Below the pieces are notes generated by a model. That model ran no database searches and had not been told where the DNA came from. It saw nothing but the letters and a program-made list of their open reading frames with translations. From JANOGU01 sp964602115 (GTDB lineage Bacteria > Pseudomonadota > Alphaproteobacteria > Rhodobacterales > Rhodobacteraceae), in assembly GCA_964602115.1 (NCBI GenBank), contig CAZRQN010000084.1:1-12514 (forward strand): a stretch of DNA of 12,514 nucleotides. Reading direction: 5' to 3'. Made by a program: the position numbers and the translations under genes. Positions 5,847 to 12,514 of the stretch are shown in pieces (within the stretch, counting starts at the first letter, position 1; every line of letters starts with the position of its first letter).

Positions 5847-6488
5847 CTAGAGGAGCTTGCCCATCGCCTCGGCCACCGCGTCGGGCGCGGCCATGCCATC
5901 GACCGAACGCAGCTGCCCCTTGGCATAGTAGTAGCCGATCAGCGGCGAGGTCTTCTTGTAGTATTCCATCAGCCGCGTCTTCAGCGCCTCGGGATTGTCG
6001 TCGGCGCGGCGGGTGAATTCGGTCGAACCGCAGGCGTCGCAGGTGCCGGCCACTTTCGTCGGCCGGGTCTGGTCGTGATAGACCTCACCGCATTTGGAGC
6101 AGGTGAAACGCCCGGCGATACGGGCGACGAGCGCCGCGTCGTCCACCTGCATCTCGATCACTGCATCCAGCGTCATCCCCAGCCTCGCCAGAAGCGCGCC
6201 CAGGGCATCGGCCTGTTTCAGCGTGCGGGGGAAGCCGTCGAAGATGAAGCCGCCGCCGGCGGTGCCCGTCAGCTTCTCCTCGATCAGGCCGATGACGATG
6301 GCATCGGTGACCAGTTCGCCCCGCGCCATCACCTCCGCGACCTTGCGGCCCATCTCGGTGCCCGAGGTTTTGGCTTCGCGCAGCATGTCGCCGGTGGATA
6401 GCTGGACCATGCCTCGTTCCTCGACCAGCCGCTTGGCCTGCGTGCCTTTGCCCGCTCCGGGCGGTCCGAGGAGGATGAGGTTGGTCAT
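5847..6488 (-). CDS. adk: Adenylate kinase, zinc-type LID
   Basis: 213 residues, a long-type bacterial adenylate kinase that converts AMP plus ATP to two ADP in the cytoplasm. The P-loop GPPGAGKGT is at 8-16, the AMP-binding STGDMLR at 31-37, and FDGFPRT at 83-89. The LID domain (about 122-160) carries four cysteines, C130, C133, C150 and C153, in two CxxC pairs, the structural metal site of zinc-type enzymes. E. coli Adk lacks this site, while Gram-positive enzymes and the Paracoccus denitrificans enzyme are reported to have it. The gene starts four bases after the secY stop with GGTGA inside the secY end as ribosome binding site, so it is probably coupled to secY. This secY-adk order is common in bacteria. 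Confidence 0.97.
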   Translation of the reverse strand: MTNLILLGPPGAGKGTQAKRLVEERGMVQLSTGDMLREAKTSGTEMGRKVAEVMARGELVTDAIVIGLIEEKLTGTAGGGFIFDGFPRTLKQADALGALLARLGMTLDAVIEMQVDDAALVARIAGRFTCSKCGEVYHDQTRPTKVAGTCDACGSTEFTRRADDNPEALKTRLMEYYKKTSPLIGYYYAKGQLRSVDGMAAPDAVAEAMGKLL

Positions 6489-6492
6489 GGTA

Positions 6493-7863
<1,371 letters not shown>

Positions 7864-7890
7864 AGGGTGCCTTTCCGCGTGTCATGAAGA

Positions 7891-7925
7891 CGCGCCGCCG
7901 GACCGTTCAGGGTCGCGGCGGCGCG
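7891..7925 (-). promoter_or_regulatory. Strong hairpin between rplO and secY
   Basis: A 10-bp perfect stem (CGCGCCGCCG / CGGCGGCGCG) is extended inward by four more pairs (GACC/GGTC) with a one-base bulge and a six-base loop. It lies 45 bases after the rplO stop and 27 before the secY ATG. The sequence past it on the minus strand (TCTTCATGAC) is not T-rich enough for a clear terminator. An attenuator, RNA-processing or mRNA-stability element that sets the ratio of SecY to L15 is plausible, but this is inference. Confidence 0.5.
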
Positions 7926-7970
7926 ATGGGTCGGGAAGCGATGTAAGCCCTCACGTCCGGGCTCACAAGC

Positions 7971-8453
7971 CTATTCGGCAGGGGTTTCGGCCTTGGCCGC
8001 CACGCTCAGCGTGCCGCCCAGCGCCTCGACCGCCGCGATTGCCGCCGCCGAGGCGCCGGTCACGGAGATCTTGAGGTTCTTGGTCTTGGCCTCGCCCTTG
8101 GCGAGAACGCGGATGCCGTCGCGCTTGTGGCTGGTGAGCCCGGCCGCGACCAGCGCGTCTTCGGTGATCTCGGCCTTGGCGTCCAGTTTCCCGGCGGCGA
8201 TGAACTTCTCGATCAGGCCGAGGTTGACCACCGCATATTCCTTGGCGTTCGGCTTGGTGAAGCCGCGCTTGGGCAGGCGGCGGAAAAGCGGCATCTGGCC
8301 GCCCTCGTAGCCGCCGAGCGCCACGCCGGAGCGCGAGCCCTGGCCCTTGATCCCGCGTCCGGCGGTCTTGCCCTTGCCGGAGCCCGGGCCGCGCGCCACG
8401 CGCTTCTTCTTGCGGGCCGCGCCCTCGTTGTCGTGCAGATCGTGCAGTTTCAT
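7971..8453 (-). CDS. rplO: 50S ribosomal protein L15 (uL15)
   Basis: 160 residues, slightly longer than the E. coli protein of 144. uL15 is a late-assembly protein with a long extended N-terminal arm that penetrates 23S rRNA. The arm is seen as KKKRVARGPGSGKGKTAGRG and IKGQGSRSGVALGGYEGGQM (residues 15-54), followed by PLFRRLPKRGFTKPN. The C-terminal half is the globular domain, ending in an alanine-rich tail. The start MKLHDLHDNEGA is the alphaproteobacterial form and is preceded by AAGGAGA seven bases away. Longer in-frame extensions run into the intergenic hairpins and are rejected. It is separated from rpmD by the GFA insertion. Confidence 0.96.
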   Translation of the reverse strand: MKLHDLHDNEGAARKKKRVARGPGSGKGKTAGRGIKGQGSRSGVALGGYEGGQMPLFRRLPKRGFTKPNAKEYAVVNLGLIEKFIAAGKLDAKAEITEDALVAAGLTSHKRDGIRVLAKGEAKTKNLKISVTGASAAAIAAVEALGGTLSVAAKAETPAE

Positions 8454-8517
8454 GTCGCAATCTCCTTGGCCGGAAATCCCGTACCTGCGACGGATGCGGG
8501 AAACACGGCATGTTGAA

Positions 8518-8540
8518 CGGCCCGCGCAACGCGCGGGCCG
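8518..8540 (-). promoter_or_regulatory. Perfect 10-bp hairpin in the rplO leader
   Basis: The arms CGGCCCGCGC and GCGCGGGCCG pair perfectly around a three-base loop. The hairpin lies 65 bases before the rplO ATG and just downstream of the candidate promoter, so it would be in the 5' leader of rplO-secY-adk mRNA. There is no T-tract after it on the minus strand. It could be a partial terminator for GFA transcripts, an mRNA-stabilising leader hairpin, or a protein-binding leader element. Confidence 0.5.
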
Positions 8541-8549
8541 GTGCGGGGG

Positions 8550-8578
8550 CCTATAGGGGGAGTCGCAAACCGGCGCAA
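8550..8578 (-). promoter_or_regulatory. Candidate promoter for rplO-secY-adk
   Basis: On the minus strand TTGCGC (8573-8578) and TATAGG (8550-8555) are separated by exactly 17 bases, about 100 bases before the rplO start. The -10 matches the sigma-70 consensus at four of six positions and the -35 at three. A promoter is expected here because the terminator after rpmD and the GFA gene separate rplO from the upstream operon. Assigned by eye from spacing only. Confidence 0.4.
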
Positions 8579-8585
8579 GCCGGTT
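8568..8585 (-). terminator. Hairpin after the GFA gene, weak terminator candidate
   Basis: A perfect 7-bp stem (AACCGGC / GCCGGTT) closes a four-base loop (TTGC on the minus strand) and begins 13 bases past the GFA stop codon. The stem ends in TTT on the minus strand but has no longer T-run, so termination may be partial. The loop and stem also overlap the -35 element of the candidate promoter at 8550-8578, so the dyad might serve regulation rather than termination. Confidence 0.45.
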
Positions 8586-8598
8586 CGCGGCCGTGGCC

Positions 8599-9036
8599 TC
8601 AGGCGCTGGCGGGCCAGACGAAATCCGGGCGCAGGCTGTCATAGACAGGGCGGCCGTCGCTGGGCTTGGCATAGCCTTTCGATTCGTCCCAGAACGCGTG
8701 GTAGGTCGCCGCCGGGAAGCTCGCCACGTCATAGCCCATGACATTCGGCACCGCGACACGGATGCGGTGCTGCTTGTCGTCGAGCATCAGCGCCGCTCCA
8801 CAATCGGTGCAGAGGCAGATCTCCAGCGGCCCGTCGGGGTTGTTGGCGTTGAACGGCACCCGCTTCATCTTCTCGGGGTGATCGGCGGTCAGGTCGCCAT
8901 AGTTGAAAAAGGCGACATGGGTGGTCTGCTGACCGGTCACGGCCTTGCAGACATTGCAGTGGCAGACGTGGTTGTCGATCGGCCCCGCGCTGGCATGAAC
9001 ATGCACATGGGCGCAGCCGCCGTTGAATTCGGCCAT
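8599..9036 (-). CDS. GFA/DUF636 family zinc-binding protein inserted in the spc operon
   Basis: 145 residues with the cysteine pattern of the GFA (glutathione-dependent formaldehyde-activating enzyme-like, CENP-V/GFA, Mss4-like fold) family. Visible motifs are GGCAH (C8, H10), HVCHCNVCKAVTG (C25, C27, C30) and CLCTDCGAAL (C74, C76, C79). These positions match the two zinc sites of the family, with the usual first CxC appearing as C-A-H. The named enzyme was proposed to form S-hydroxymethylglutathione from glutathione and formaldehyde, but most members have no proven reaction and this one cannot be assigned a substrate. No signal peptide or membrane segment is seen, so it is probably cytoplasmic. 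A strong ribosome binding site GGGAGGA lies five bases from the ATG. It sits alone between rpmD and rplO, bounded by a terminator upstream and a hairpin downstream, and is probably its own transcription unit. Confidence 0.88.
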   Translation of the reverse strand: MAEFNGGCAHVHVHASAGPIDNHVCHCNVCKAVTGQQTTHVAFFNYGDLTADHPEKMKRVPFNANNPDGPLEICLCTDCGAALMLDDKQHRIRVAVPNVMGYDVASFPAATYHAFWDESKGYAKPSDGRPVYDSLRPDFVWPASA

Positions 9037-9206
9037 GATGGTCCTCCCTGATGCGCCACCCCCTCCTCGGGGCGGTTCTTGGCGCAGTGTTGCGCGGGAG
9101 AGCGGGCGGAGTCTAGCGTGGATGCGACCGCCCCTTTGAACGGACCCGGAGAAACGCGTGCAGCCGCCATGGATGCCGCCCGCCGGATCCTGTGCGCGGA
9201 CCCGGC

Positions 9207-9236
9207 AAACGAAAACGCCCCGGCATGACCGGGGCG
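9207..9236 (-). terminator. Rho-independent terminator after rpmD
   Basis: Read on the minus strand, an 8-bp perfect GC stem (CGCCCCGG / CCGGGGCG) with a five-base loop TCATG is followed directly by TTTTCGTTTG. It lies 27 bases downstream of the rpmD stop. Stem, loop size and T-rich tail all fit an intrinsic terminator, the best-formed one in the window. Its position implies that the upstream ribosomal block ends here, fully or partly, rather than reading through to rplO and secY. Confidence 0.82.
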
Positions 9237-9262
9237 CTCCTGTCGATCGCCGGACGGGGTGA

Positions 9263-9463
9263 TTAGCCCCGCTCCTCCACGATCCGCGCCAGGTGCGGGA
9301 TCGCGTTGACCATGCCGCGCACGGAGGGCGTGTCCTCCAGCTCGCGGCGGCGGCGGATCTTGCCGAGGCCGAGGCCCCTGAGCGTCTGGGCCTGGACGGC
9401 CGGACAGCGGGCGGCGGAGGCGTATTGCTCCACCACGATCGTCTTCTTCTTCGCGTCCGACAT
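9263..9463 (-). CDS. rpmD: 50S ribosomal protein L30 (uL30)
   Basis: 66 residues, the short bacterial uL30 with a slight N-terminal extension (MSDAKKK). The core reads TIVVEQYASAARCPAVQAQT, then LRGLGLGKIRRRRELEDTPS and VRGMVNAIPHLARIVEE. The GLGLGK and R/H-rich segments are the family signature. uL30 is a small globular protein on the surface of the large subunit. The ribosome binding site GGAGG lies in the end of rpsE, seven bases from the ATG. This is the last gene before the terminator at 9207-9236. In most bacteria rplO would follow immediately, but here 810 bases intervene. Confidence 0.96.
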   Translation of the reverse strand: MSDAKKKTIVVEQYASAARCPAVQAQTLRGLGLGKIRRRRELEDTPSVRGMVNAIPHLARIVEERG

Positions 9464-9465
9464 GA

Positions 9466-10038
9466 TCAGGCCTCCACCGCTTCGGCTTCGGGCTTCTTCA
9501 GGATCTCGGCCACCTTCTTGCCGCGGCGGGCCGCGATCATCCGGGGGCTCGATTCCCTGGTCAGGCCGTCAATGGTGGCACGGACCATGTTGTAGGGGTT
9601 CTGCGACCCCAGCGACTTGGCGACCACGTCCTGCAGGCCCAGCATCTCGAACACGGCGCGCATCGGGCCGCCGGCGATGATCCCGGTCCCCGGCACCGCC
9701 GAGCGCATCACCACCTTGCCCGCGCCATGGCGGCCTTCGATGTCGTGATGCAGCGTCCGGCCGTCGCGCAGCGGGATGCGGACCATCGAGCGCTTGGCCT
9801 GTTCGGTGGCCTTGCGGATCGCCTCGGGCACTTCCTTGGCCTTGCCCTTGCCGAAACCGACACGGCCACGCTGGTCGCCCACCACCACGAGTGCGGCAAA
9901 GCCGAAGCGCTTGCCGCCCTTCACGGTCTTGGAGACGCGGTTGATCGCGACCAGACGGTCAGCGAATTCGGACTGCTCCTCGCGGCCTTCGCCCCGGCGG
10001 CCCTCGCCACGATCGCGGCGGTTTTCACGTTCTGCCAT
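9466..10038 (-). CDS. rpsE: 30S ribosomal protein S5 (uS5)
   Basis: 190 residues. uS5 lies at the mRNA entry site and helps translational accuracy and helicase activity; spectinomycin-resistance changes map to its N-terminal loop. A highly charged N-terminal extension (residues 1-23) precedes the double-strand-RNA-binding-like S5 domain (about 24-90, with RVSKTVKGGKRFGFAALVVV and GKGKAKEVPEAIRKA). The C-terminal domain follows (about 95-170, with VPGTGIIAGGPMRAVFE). The arginine/glutamate-rich head and alanine/glutamate-rich tail are variable regions common in alphaproteobacteria. AGGAG precedes the ATG by six bases. The stop is two bases before the rpmD ATG, so the two are probably translationally coupled. 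Confidence 0.97.
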   Translation of the reverse strand: MAERENRRDRGEGRRGEGREEQSEFADRLVAINRVSKTVKGGKRFGFAALVVVGDQRGRVGFGKGKAKEVPEAIRKATEQAKRSMVRIPLRDGRTLHHDIEGRHGAGKVVMRSAVPGTGIIAGGPMRAVFEMLGLQDVVAKSLGSQNPYNMVRATIDGLTRESSPRMIAARRGKKVAEILKKPEAEAVEA

Positions 10039-10048
10039 CTGATACTCC

Positions 10049-10408
10049 TCAGAACTTCAGGCCGCCTTCACGGGCGGCATCGGCGAGCGCCTTGACCTTC
10101 CCGTGAAAGAGGAAACCGCCACGGTCGAAGTAGCACTCTTCGACCCCGGCCGCCTTGGCCCGTTCGGCGATGGTCGCGCCGACCTTGGCCGAGGCCTCGA
10201 CGTTGTTCTTGCCCACGAACCCCAGGCCCTTTTCGAGCGTGGAGGCCGCAGCCACCGTCACCCCGCGCACGTCGTCGATCAGCTGCGCGCTGATGTTCTT
10301 CGACGAGCGGTGGACGGACAGGCGAAGGCGCCCATGCGCCGTCGCCTTGATCTTGTTCCGGACGCGCAGGCGGCGCTTGAGGAACAGCTCTCTCTTGGAA
10401 TTTGCCAT
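10049..10408 (-). CDS. rplR: 50S ribosomal protein L18 (uL18)
   Basis: 119 residues, typical of bacterial uL18. The protein binds 5S rRNA together with uL5 and is needed to dock 5S into the large subunit. A basic N-terminal tail (residues 1-26, rich in R and K) is followed by RLSVHRSSKNISAQLIDD (29-46) and the conserved end FDRGGFLFHGKVKALADAAR (94-113). The start MANSKRELF is preceded by AAGGA with eight-base spacing; the longer open frame upstream overlaps rplF and is not conserved sequence. The gap to rpsE is 10 bases. Confidence 0.97.
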   Translation of the reverse strand: MANSKRELFLKRRLRVRNKIKATAHGRLRLSVHRSSKNISAQLIDDVRGVTVAAASTLEKGLGFVGKNNVEASAKVGATIAERAKAAGVEECYFDRGGFLFHGKVKALADAAREGGLKF

Positions 10409-10419
10409 GTCCCCGGTCC

Positions 10420-10959
10420 TTATTTCTTCTTGCCTTCCTTGCGGAAGACATATTCGCCCTTGTAGCGGATTCCCTTGCCCTTGTAGGGCTCCGGCCGCTT
10501 CCATTCGCGGATGTTCGCCGCCACCTGGCCGACCAGCTGCTGGTCGATGCCCTCGACGACGATGACGTCCTGCTTGGGCGAGGGCGTCGTGACGGTCACG
10601 CCCTTCGGCACCTCGAAGTTGACGTCATGGCTGTAGCCGAGGTTCAGCTTCAGCGTGGTGCCGGAAATCGAGGCGCGGTAGCCGACGCCCTGAATTTCCA
10701 TTTCCTTGCGGAAGCCCTTGGTGACGCCCTCCACGAGGTTGTCCACCATCGAGCGCGCCATGCCCCATTGCTGGCGCGCCCGCTTGGACGTGCCGCGCGG
10801 CGCCACCTTCACCGTATCGCCCTCGATGGCGATGGTGACATCGTCGGTGGCGGTGAAGCTGCGGGTGCCCTTGGGGCCCTTCACTTCGATCGTCTGGCCG
10901 GAAAGCGTGGCGGTCACGCCTTTGGTCAGGGTCACGGGTTTCTTGCCGATACGAGACAT
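10420..10959 (-). CDS. rplF: 50S ribosomal protein L6 (uL6)
   Basis: 179 residues, against a usual 175-180. uL6 consists of two similar alpha/beta domains and sits near the GTPase-associated centre and sarcin-ricin loop. The N-terminus MSRIGKKPVTL is canonical. The C-terminal family signature KRPEPYKGKGIRYKGEYV is at residues 154-171. The frame stays open upstream of this ATG, but MSRIGKKP is the universal start and is preceded by AGGAGG five bases from the ATG, so the longer form is rejected. There are 10 bases to rpsH upstream and 11 to rplR downstream. Confidence 0.97.
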   Translation of the reverse strand: MSRIGKKPVTLTKGVTATLSGQTIEVKGPKGTRSFTATDDVTIAIEGDTVKVAPRGTSKRARQQWGMARSMVDNLVEGVTKGFRKEMEIQGVGYRASISGTTLKLNLGYSHDVNFEVPKGVTVTTPSPKQDVIVVEGIDQQLVGQVAANIREWKRPEPYKGKGIRYKGEYVFRKEGKKK

Positions 10960-10969
10960 GCCACCCTCC

Positions 10970-11368
10970 TCAGAACACGGTGCAGAGGACTTCGCCGCCG
11001 ACATTGGCGGCGCGGGCATGCGCATCGGACATCACGCCCTTGGGCGTGGAGACGATCGAGACGCCGAGGCCGTTGCGGACCTGCGGGATGTCTTTCACGC
11101 CCATATAGACGCGACGGCCGGGCTTGGAGACGCGCTTGAGGTCACGGATGACCGGCGTGCCCTCGAAGTACTTCAGCGAGATGACCAGTTCGCCCTGGCC
11201 GTTCTCGGTGTCCTTCTTCTCGTAGCCGCGGATGTAACCTTCCGACGCCAGCACATCCAGCACCCAGGCGCGCAGCTTGGAAGCCGGCGACGAGACGGTG
11301 GACTTGCCGCGCAGCTGCGCGTTGCGGATGCGGGTCAGCAGGTCGCCGAGGGGATCGTTCACGGACAT
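10970..11368 (-). CDS. rpsH: 30S ribosomal protein S8 (uS8)
   Basis: 132 residues, normal for uS8. The protein binds helix 21 of 16S rRNA in the central domain. In E. coli S8 is also the translational repressor of the spc operon, acting near the rplE start. The N-terminal domain starts MSVNDPLGDLLTRIRNAQ. The C-terminal RNA-binding signature STPKGVMSDAHARA lies at residues 107-120, followed by NVGGEVLCTVF. The ribosome binding site GGGAGGACGAGAC sits directly before the ATG. There are 13 bases to rpsN and 10 to rplF. I did not find an obvious helix-21 mimic at the rplX/rplE junction by eye, so autogenous control here is family knowledge only. Confidence 0.97.
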   Translation of the reverse strand: MSVNDPLGDLLTRIRNAQLRGKSTVSSPASKLRAWVLDVLASEGYIRGYEKKDTENGQGELVISLKYFEGTPVIRDLKRVSKPGRRVYMGVKDIPQVRNGLGVSIVSTPKGVMSDAHARAANVGGEVLCTVF

Positions 11369-11381
11369 GTCTCGTCCTCCC

Positions 11382-11687
11382 TCACCAGCTCGACTTCACC
11401 ATGCCCGGGATCTGGCCGAAGGAGGCGAGATCGCGCAGCATGATGCGGCTGAGCTTGAGTTTGCGGTAATAGGCGTGCGGACGCCCCGTGAGCTGGCAGC
11501 GGTTGTGGATCCGCGTCGCCGACGAGTTGCGCGGCATCTGGGCGAGTTTCAGCGTCGCCTTGAAGCGCTCCTCCACCGGCTTTGCCCGGTCGGCGATCAG
11601 TGCCTTGAGGGCGGCCCGCTTGGCGGCGTGCTGCTTGACCAGCTTCGCGCGCTTCACCTCGCGGTTCACCATGGATTTTTTGGCCAT
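11382..11687 (-). CDS. rpsN: 30S ribosomal protein S14 (uS14), zinc-free long form
   Basis: 101 residues, the length of the long (C-minus) uS14 form. Only one cysteine (C64, in HNRCQLTGRPHAYYRKL) is present, so the two CxxC zinc knuckles of the short form are absent. uS14 binds 16S rRNA in the head of the small subunit and assembles late. The C-terminal block LSRIMLRDLASFGQIPGMVKSSW is the conserved family end. The start ATG is preceded by GGAGACAGGAAAC, which contains purine-rich ribosome-binding sequence. It lies 17 bases after rplE and 13 before rpsH, in the standard spc order. Confidence 0.97.
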   Translation of the reverse strand: MAKKSMVNREVKRAKLVKQHAAKRAALKALIADRAKPVEERFKATLKLAQMPRNSSATRIHNRCQLTGRPHAYYRKLKLSRIMLRDLASFGQIPGMVKSSW

Positions 11688-11704
11688 GTTTCCTGTCTCC
11701 CCGC

Positions 11705-12265
11705 TTACGACGCGAACGGCATGTTGAAGTGCTTCAACAGCGCCTTGGCTTCGGCGTCCGTCTTGGCGGTCGTGCAGATGATGATGTCCATCCCGAGCAC
11801 GTCGTCGATCTTGTCGAAGTCGATCTCCGGGAAGACGATCTGCTCCTTCAGGCCCATGGCATAGTTGCCCCGGCCGTCGAAGGAACTGCCCTTCACGCCG
11901 CGGAAGTCGCGGACGCGGGGGAGAGCGATGGTGATCAGCCGGTCGAGGAATTCGTACATCCGGTCGCCGCGCAGCGTGACCTTGCAGCCCAGCGGCATCA
12001 GTTCCCGGACCCGGAAGCCGGCGATCGACTTCTTGGCATGCGTCACCACGGCCTTCTGGCCGGCGATCAGCGTCAGCTGCTCGGCGGCGGTCTTGACCTT
12101 CTTGGTGTCCTTGGTGGCCTCGCCGACGCCCATGTTCAGGACGATCTTGTCCAGACGCGGGATCATCATGTCGTTGCCATAGGCGAATTCCGACTTCAGC
12201 GCCGGACGGATCGTCGCCTGGTACTGCGCCTTCAGACGCGGCGTGTAGGTGGCGGTGTCGAGCAT
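11705..12265 (-). CDS. rplE: 50S ribosomal protein L5 (uL5)
   Basis: A complete protein of 186 residues, close to the usual bacterial uL5 length of about 180. uL5 binds 5S rRNA and helps form the central protuberance, contacting the P-site tRNA. The family signature at residues 35-50 (IPRLDKIVLNMGVGEA) is intact, as is the 5S-binding/P-site loop region around 120-147 (FRGVKGSSFDGRGNYAMG). The start overlaps the rplX stop by one base, and the ribosome binding site GGGGAGGTGA lies in the end of rplX. The next gene, rpsN, begins 17 bases after the stop. Nothing unusual is seen. Confidence 0.97.
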   Translation of the reverse strand: MLDTATYTPRLKAQYQATIRPALKSEFAYGNDMMIPRLDKIVLNMGVGEATKDTKKVKTAAEQLTLIAGQKAVVTHAKKSIAGFRVRELMPLGCKVTLRGDRMYEFLDRLITIALPRVRDFRGVKGSSFDGRGNYAMGLKEQIVFPEIDFDKIDDVLGMDIIICTTAKTDAEAKALLKHFNMPFAS

Positions 12266-12514
12266 CAGATCACCTCCCCGGTGGTCTTGGCGAAGCGCAC
12301 CTTCTTGTCGCCTTCCATACGGAAGCCGACGCGGGTGGCATTGCCGTTCTTGTCCACGATGGCGAGGTTCGACAGGTCGATCGGCATCGCCTGGGGGATG
12401 CGGCCGCCCTGCGAGGCGGTGGACTGCTTGGTGTGGCGGATGGCGATGTTCACGCCGTCCACGACCGCCTTGTTGTCCTTCGGGCTGACGGAGGAGATCG
12501 TCCCCTTCTTGCCC
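12265..12514 (-). CDS. rplX: 50S ribosomal protein L24 (uL24), 5' end cut by window edge
   Basis: The C-terminal 82 residues of uL24 are present. The reading frame runs open to the right window edge (first whole codon at 12513), so the true start lies outside. uL24 is an early assembly protein that binds 23S rRNA domain I near the peptide exit tunnel. The visible part begins inside the KOW motif (GKKGTISSVSPKDNKAVVDG) and continues with the family stretches VNIAIRHTKQS and GGRIPQAMPIDLSNLAIVDK. A GTG at 12462 could be mistaken for a start, but it lies in the middle of the conserved domain. The stop codon TGA overlaps the rplE ATG by one base (TGATG), which suggests translational coupling. Identity is secure from sequence and from position upstream of rplE. 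Confidence 0.95.
   Translation of the reverse strand, partial: GKKGTISSVSPKDNKAVVDGVNIAIRHTKQSTASQGGRIPQAMPIDLSNLAIVDKNGNATRVGFRMEGDKKVRFAKTTGEVI

Noticed and set aside
9100..9140. Promoter for the GFA gene (TTCAAA with GCTAGA or TAGACT)
   Set aside because: A promoter is expected in 9037-9206, but the hexamers seen match weakly and spacing is ambiguous, so no site is listed.
8937..9170. 77-codon minus-strand open frame overlapping the start of the GFA gene
   Set aside because: Out of frame with GFA, no homology features and no good ribosome binding site.

Overview
This window is the 3' half of the S10/spc/alpha ribosomal protein cluster of a high-GC alphaproteobacterium, followed by an acyl-homoserine-lactone (AHL) quorum-sensing pair and a periplasmic protease. 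All genes recognised here are on the minus strand, so transcription runs from high to low coordinates. The organism is most likely a member of the Rhodobacteraceae (Rhodobacter/Paracoccus/roseobacter relatives). The reasons are that adk follows secY directly, rpsD is missing between rpsK and rpoA, rpmJ is missing after secY, the LuxR/LuxI proteins resemble the GtaRI/CerRI type, and the proteins have a typical alphaproteobacterial character. This placement is inferred by eye, not from a search.

Layout in transcription order. The spc block runs rplX (cut by the window edge), rplE, rpsN, rpsH, rplF, rplR, rpsE and rpmD, tightly packed with gaps of about 2 to 17 bases and a one-base rplX/rplE overlap. 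A good rho-independent terminator follows rpmD. Next comes a monocistronic-looking gene for a GFA/DUF636-type zinc protein, which is not a normal member of this operon. Then a hairpin, a candidate promoter and a second hairpin precede rplO, secY and adk. A strong hairpin follows adk, and a TTGACA-containing candidate promoter precedes the alpha block rpsM, rpsK, rpoA and rplQ. Unusually wide gaps with palindromes lie between rpsK/rpoA and rpoA/rplQ. A 15-bp perfect hairpin ends the block.

Downstream, a 21-base inverted repeat sits ahead of a LuxR-family regulator gene. It is followed by a LuxI-family AHL synthase gene and, 74 bases later without a visible terminator, a secreted HtrA/DegP-type protease with two PDZ domains. 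The left 254 bases hold no supported gene. They contain stacked GC hairpins and a short sequence that resembles a terminator-associated intergenic motif of Rhodobacterales.

Functionally the window joins ribosome assembly (nine large- and small-subunit proteins of the spc block plus S13, S11 and L17), membrane protein insertion (SecY), adenylate homeostasis (Adk) and transcription (RNA polymerase alpha) to cell-density sensing and envelope protein quality control. I see no clear undescribed system. The most unusual points are the GFA gene and terminator that split the spc operon, the operator-like palindrome in front of luxR, and the possible co-transcription of luxI with the protease gene.
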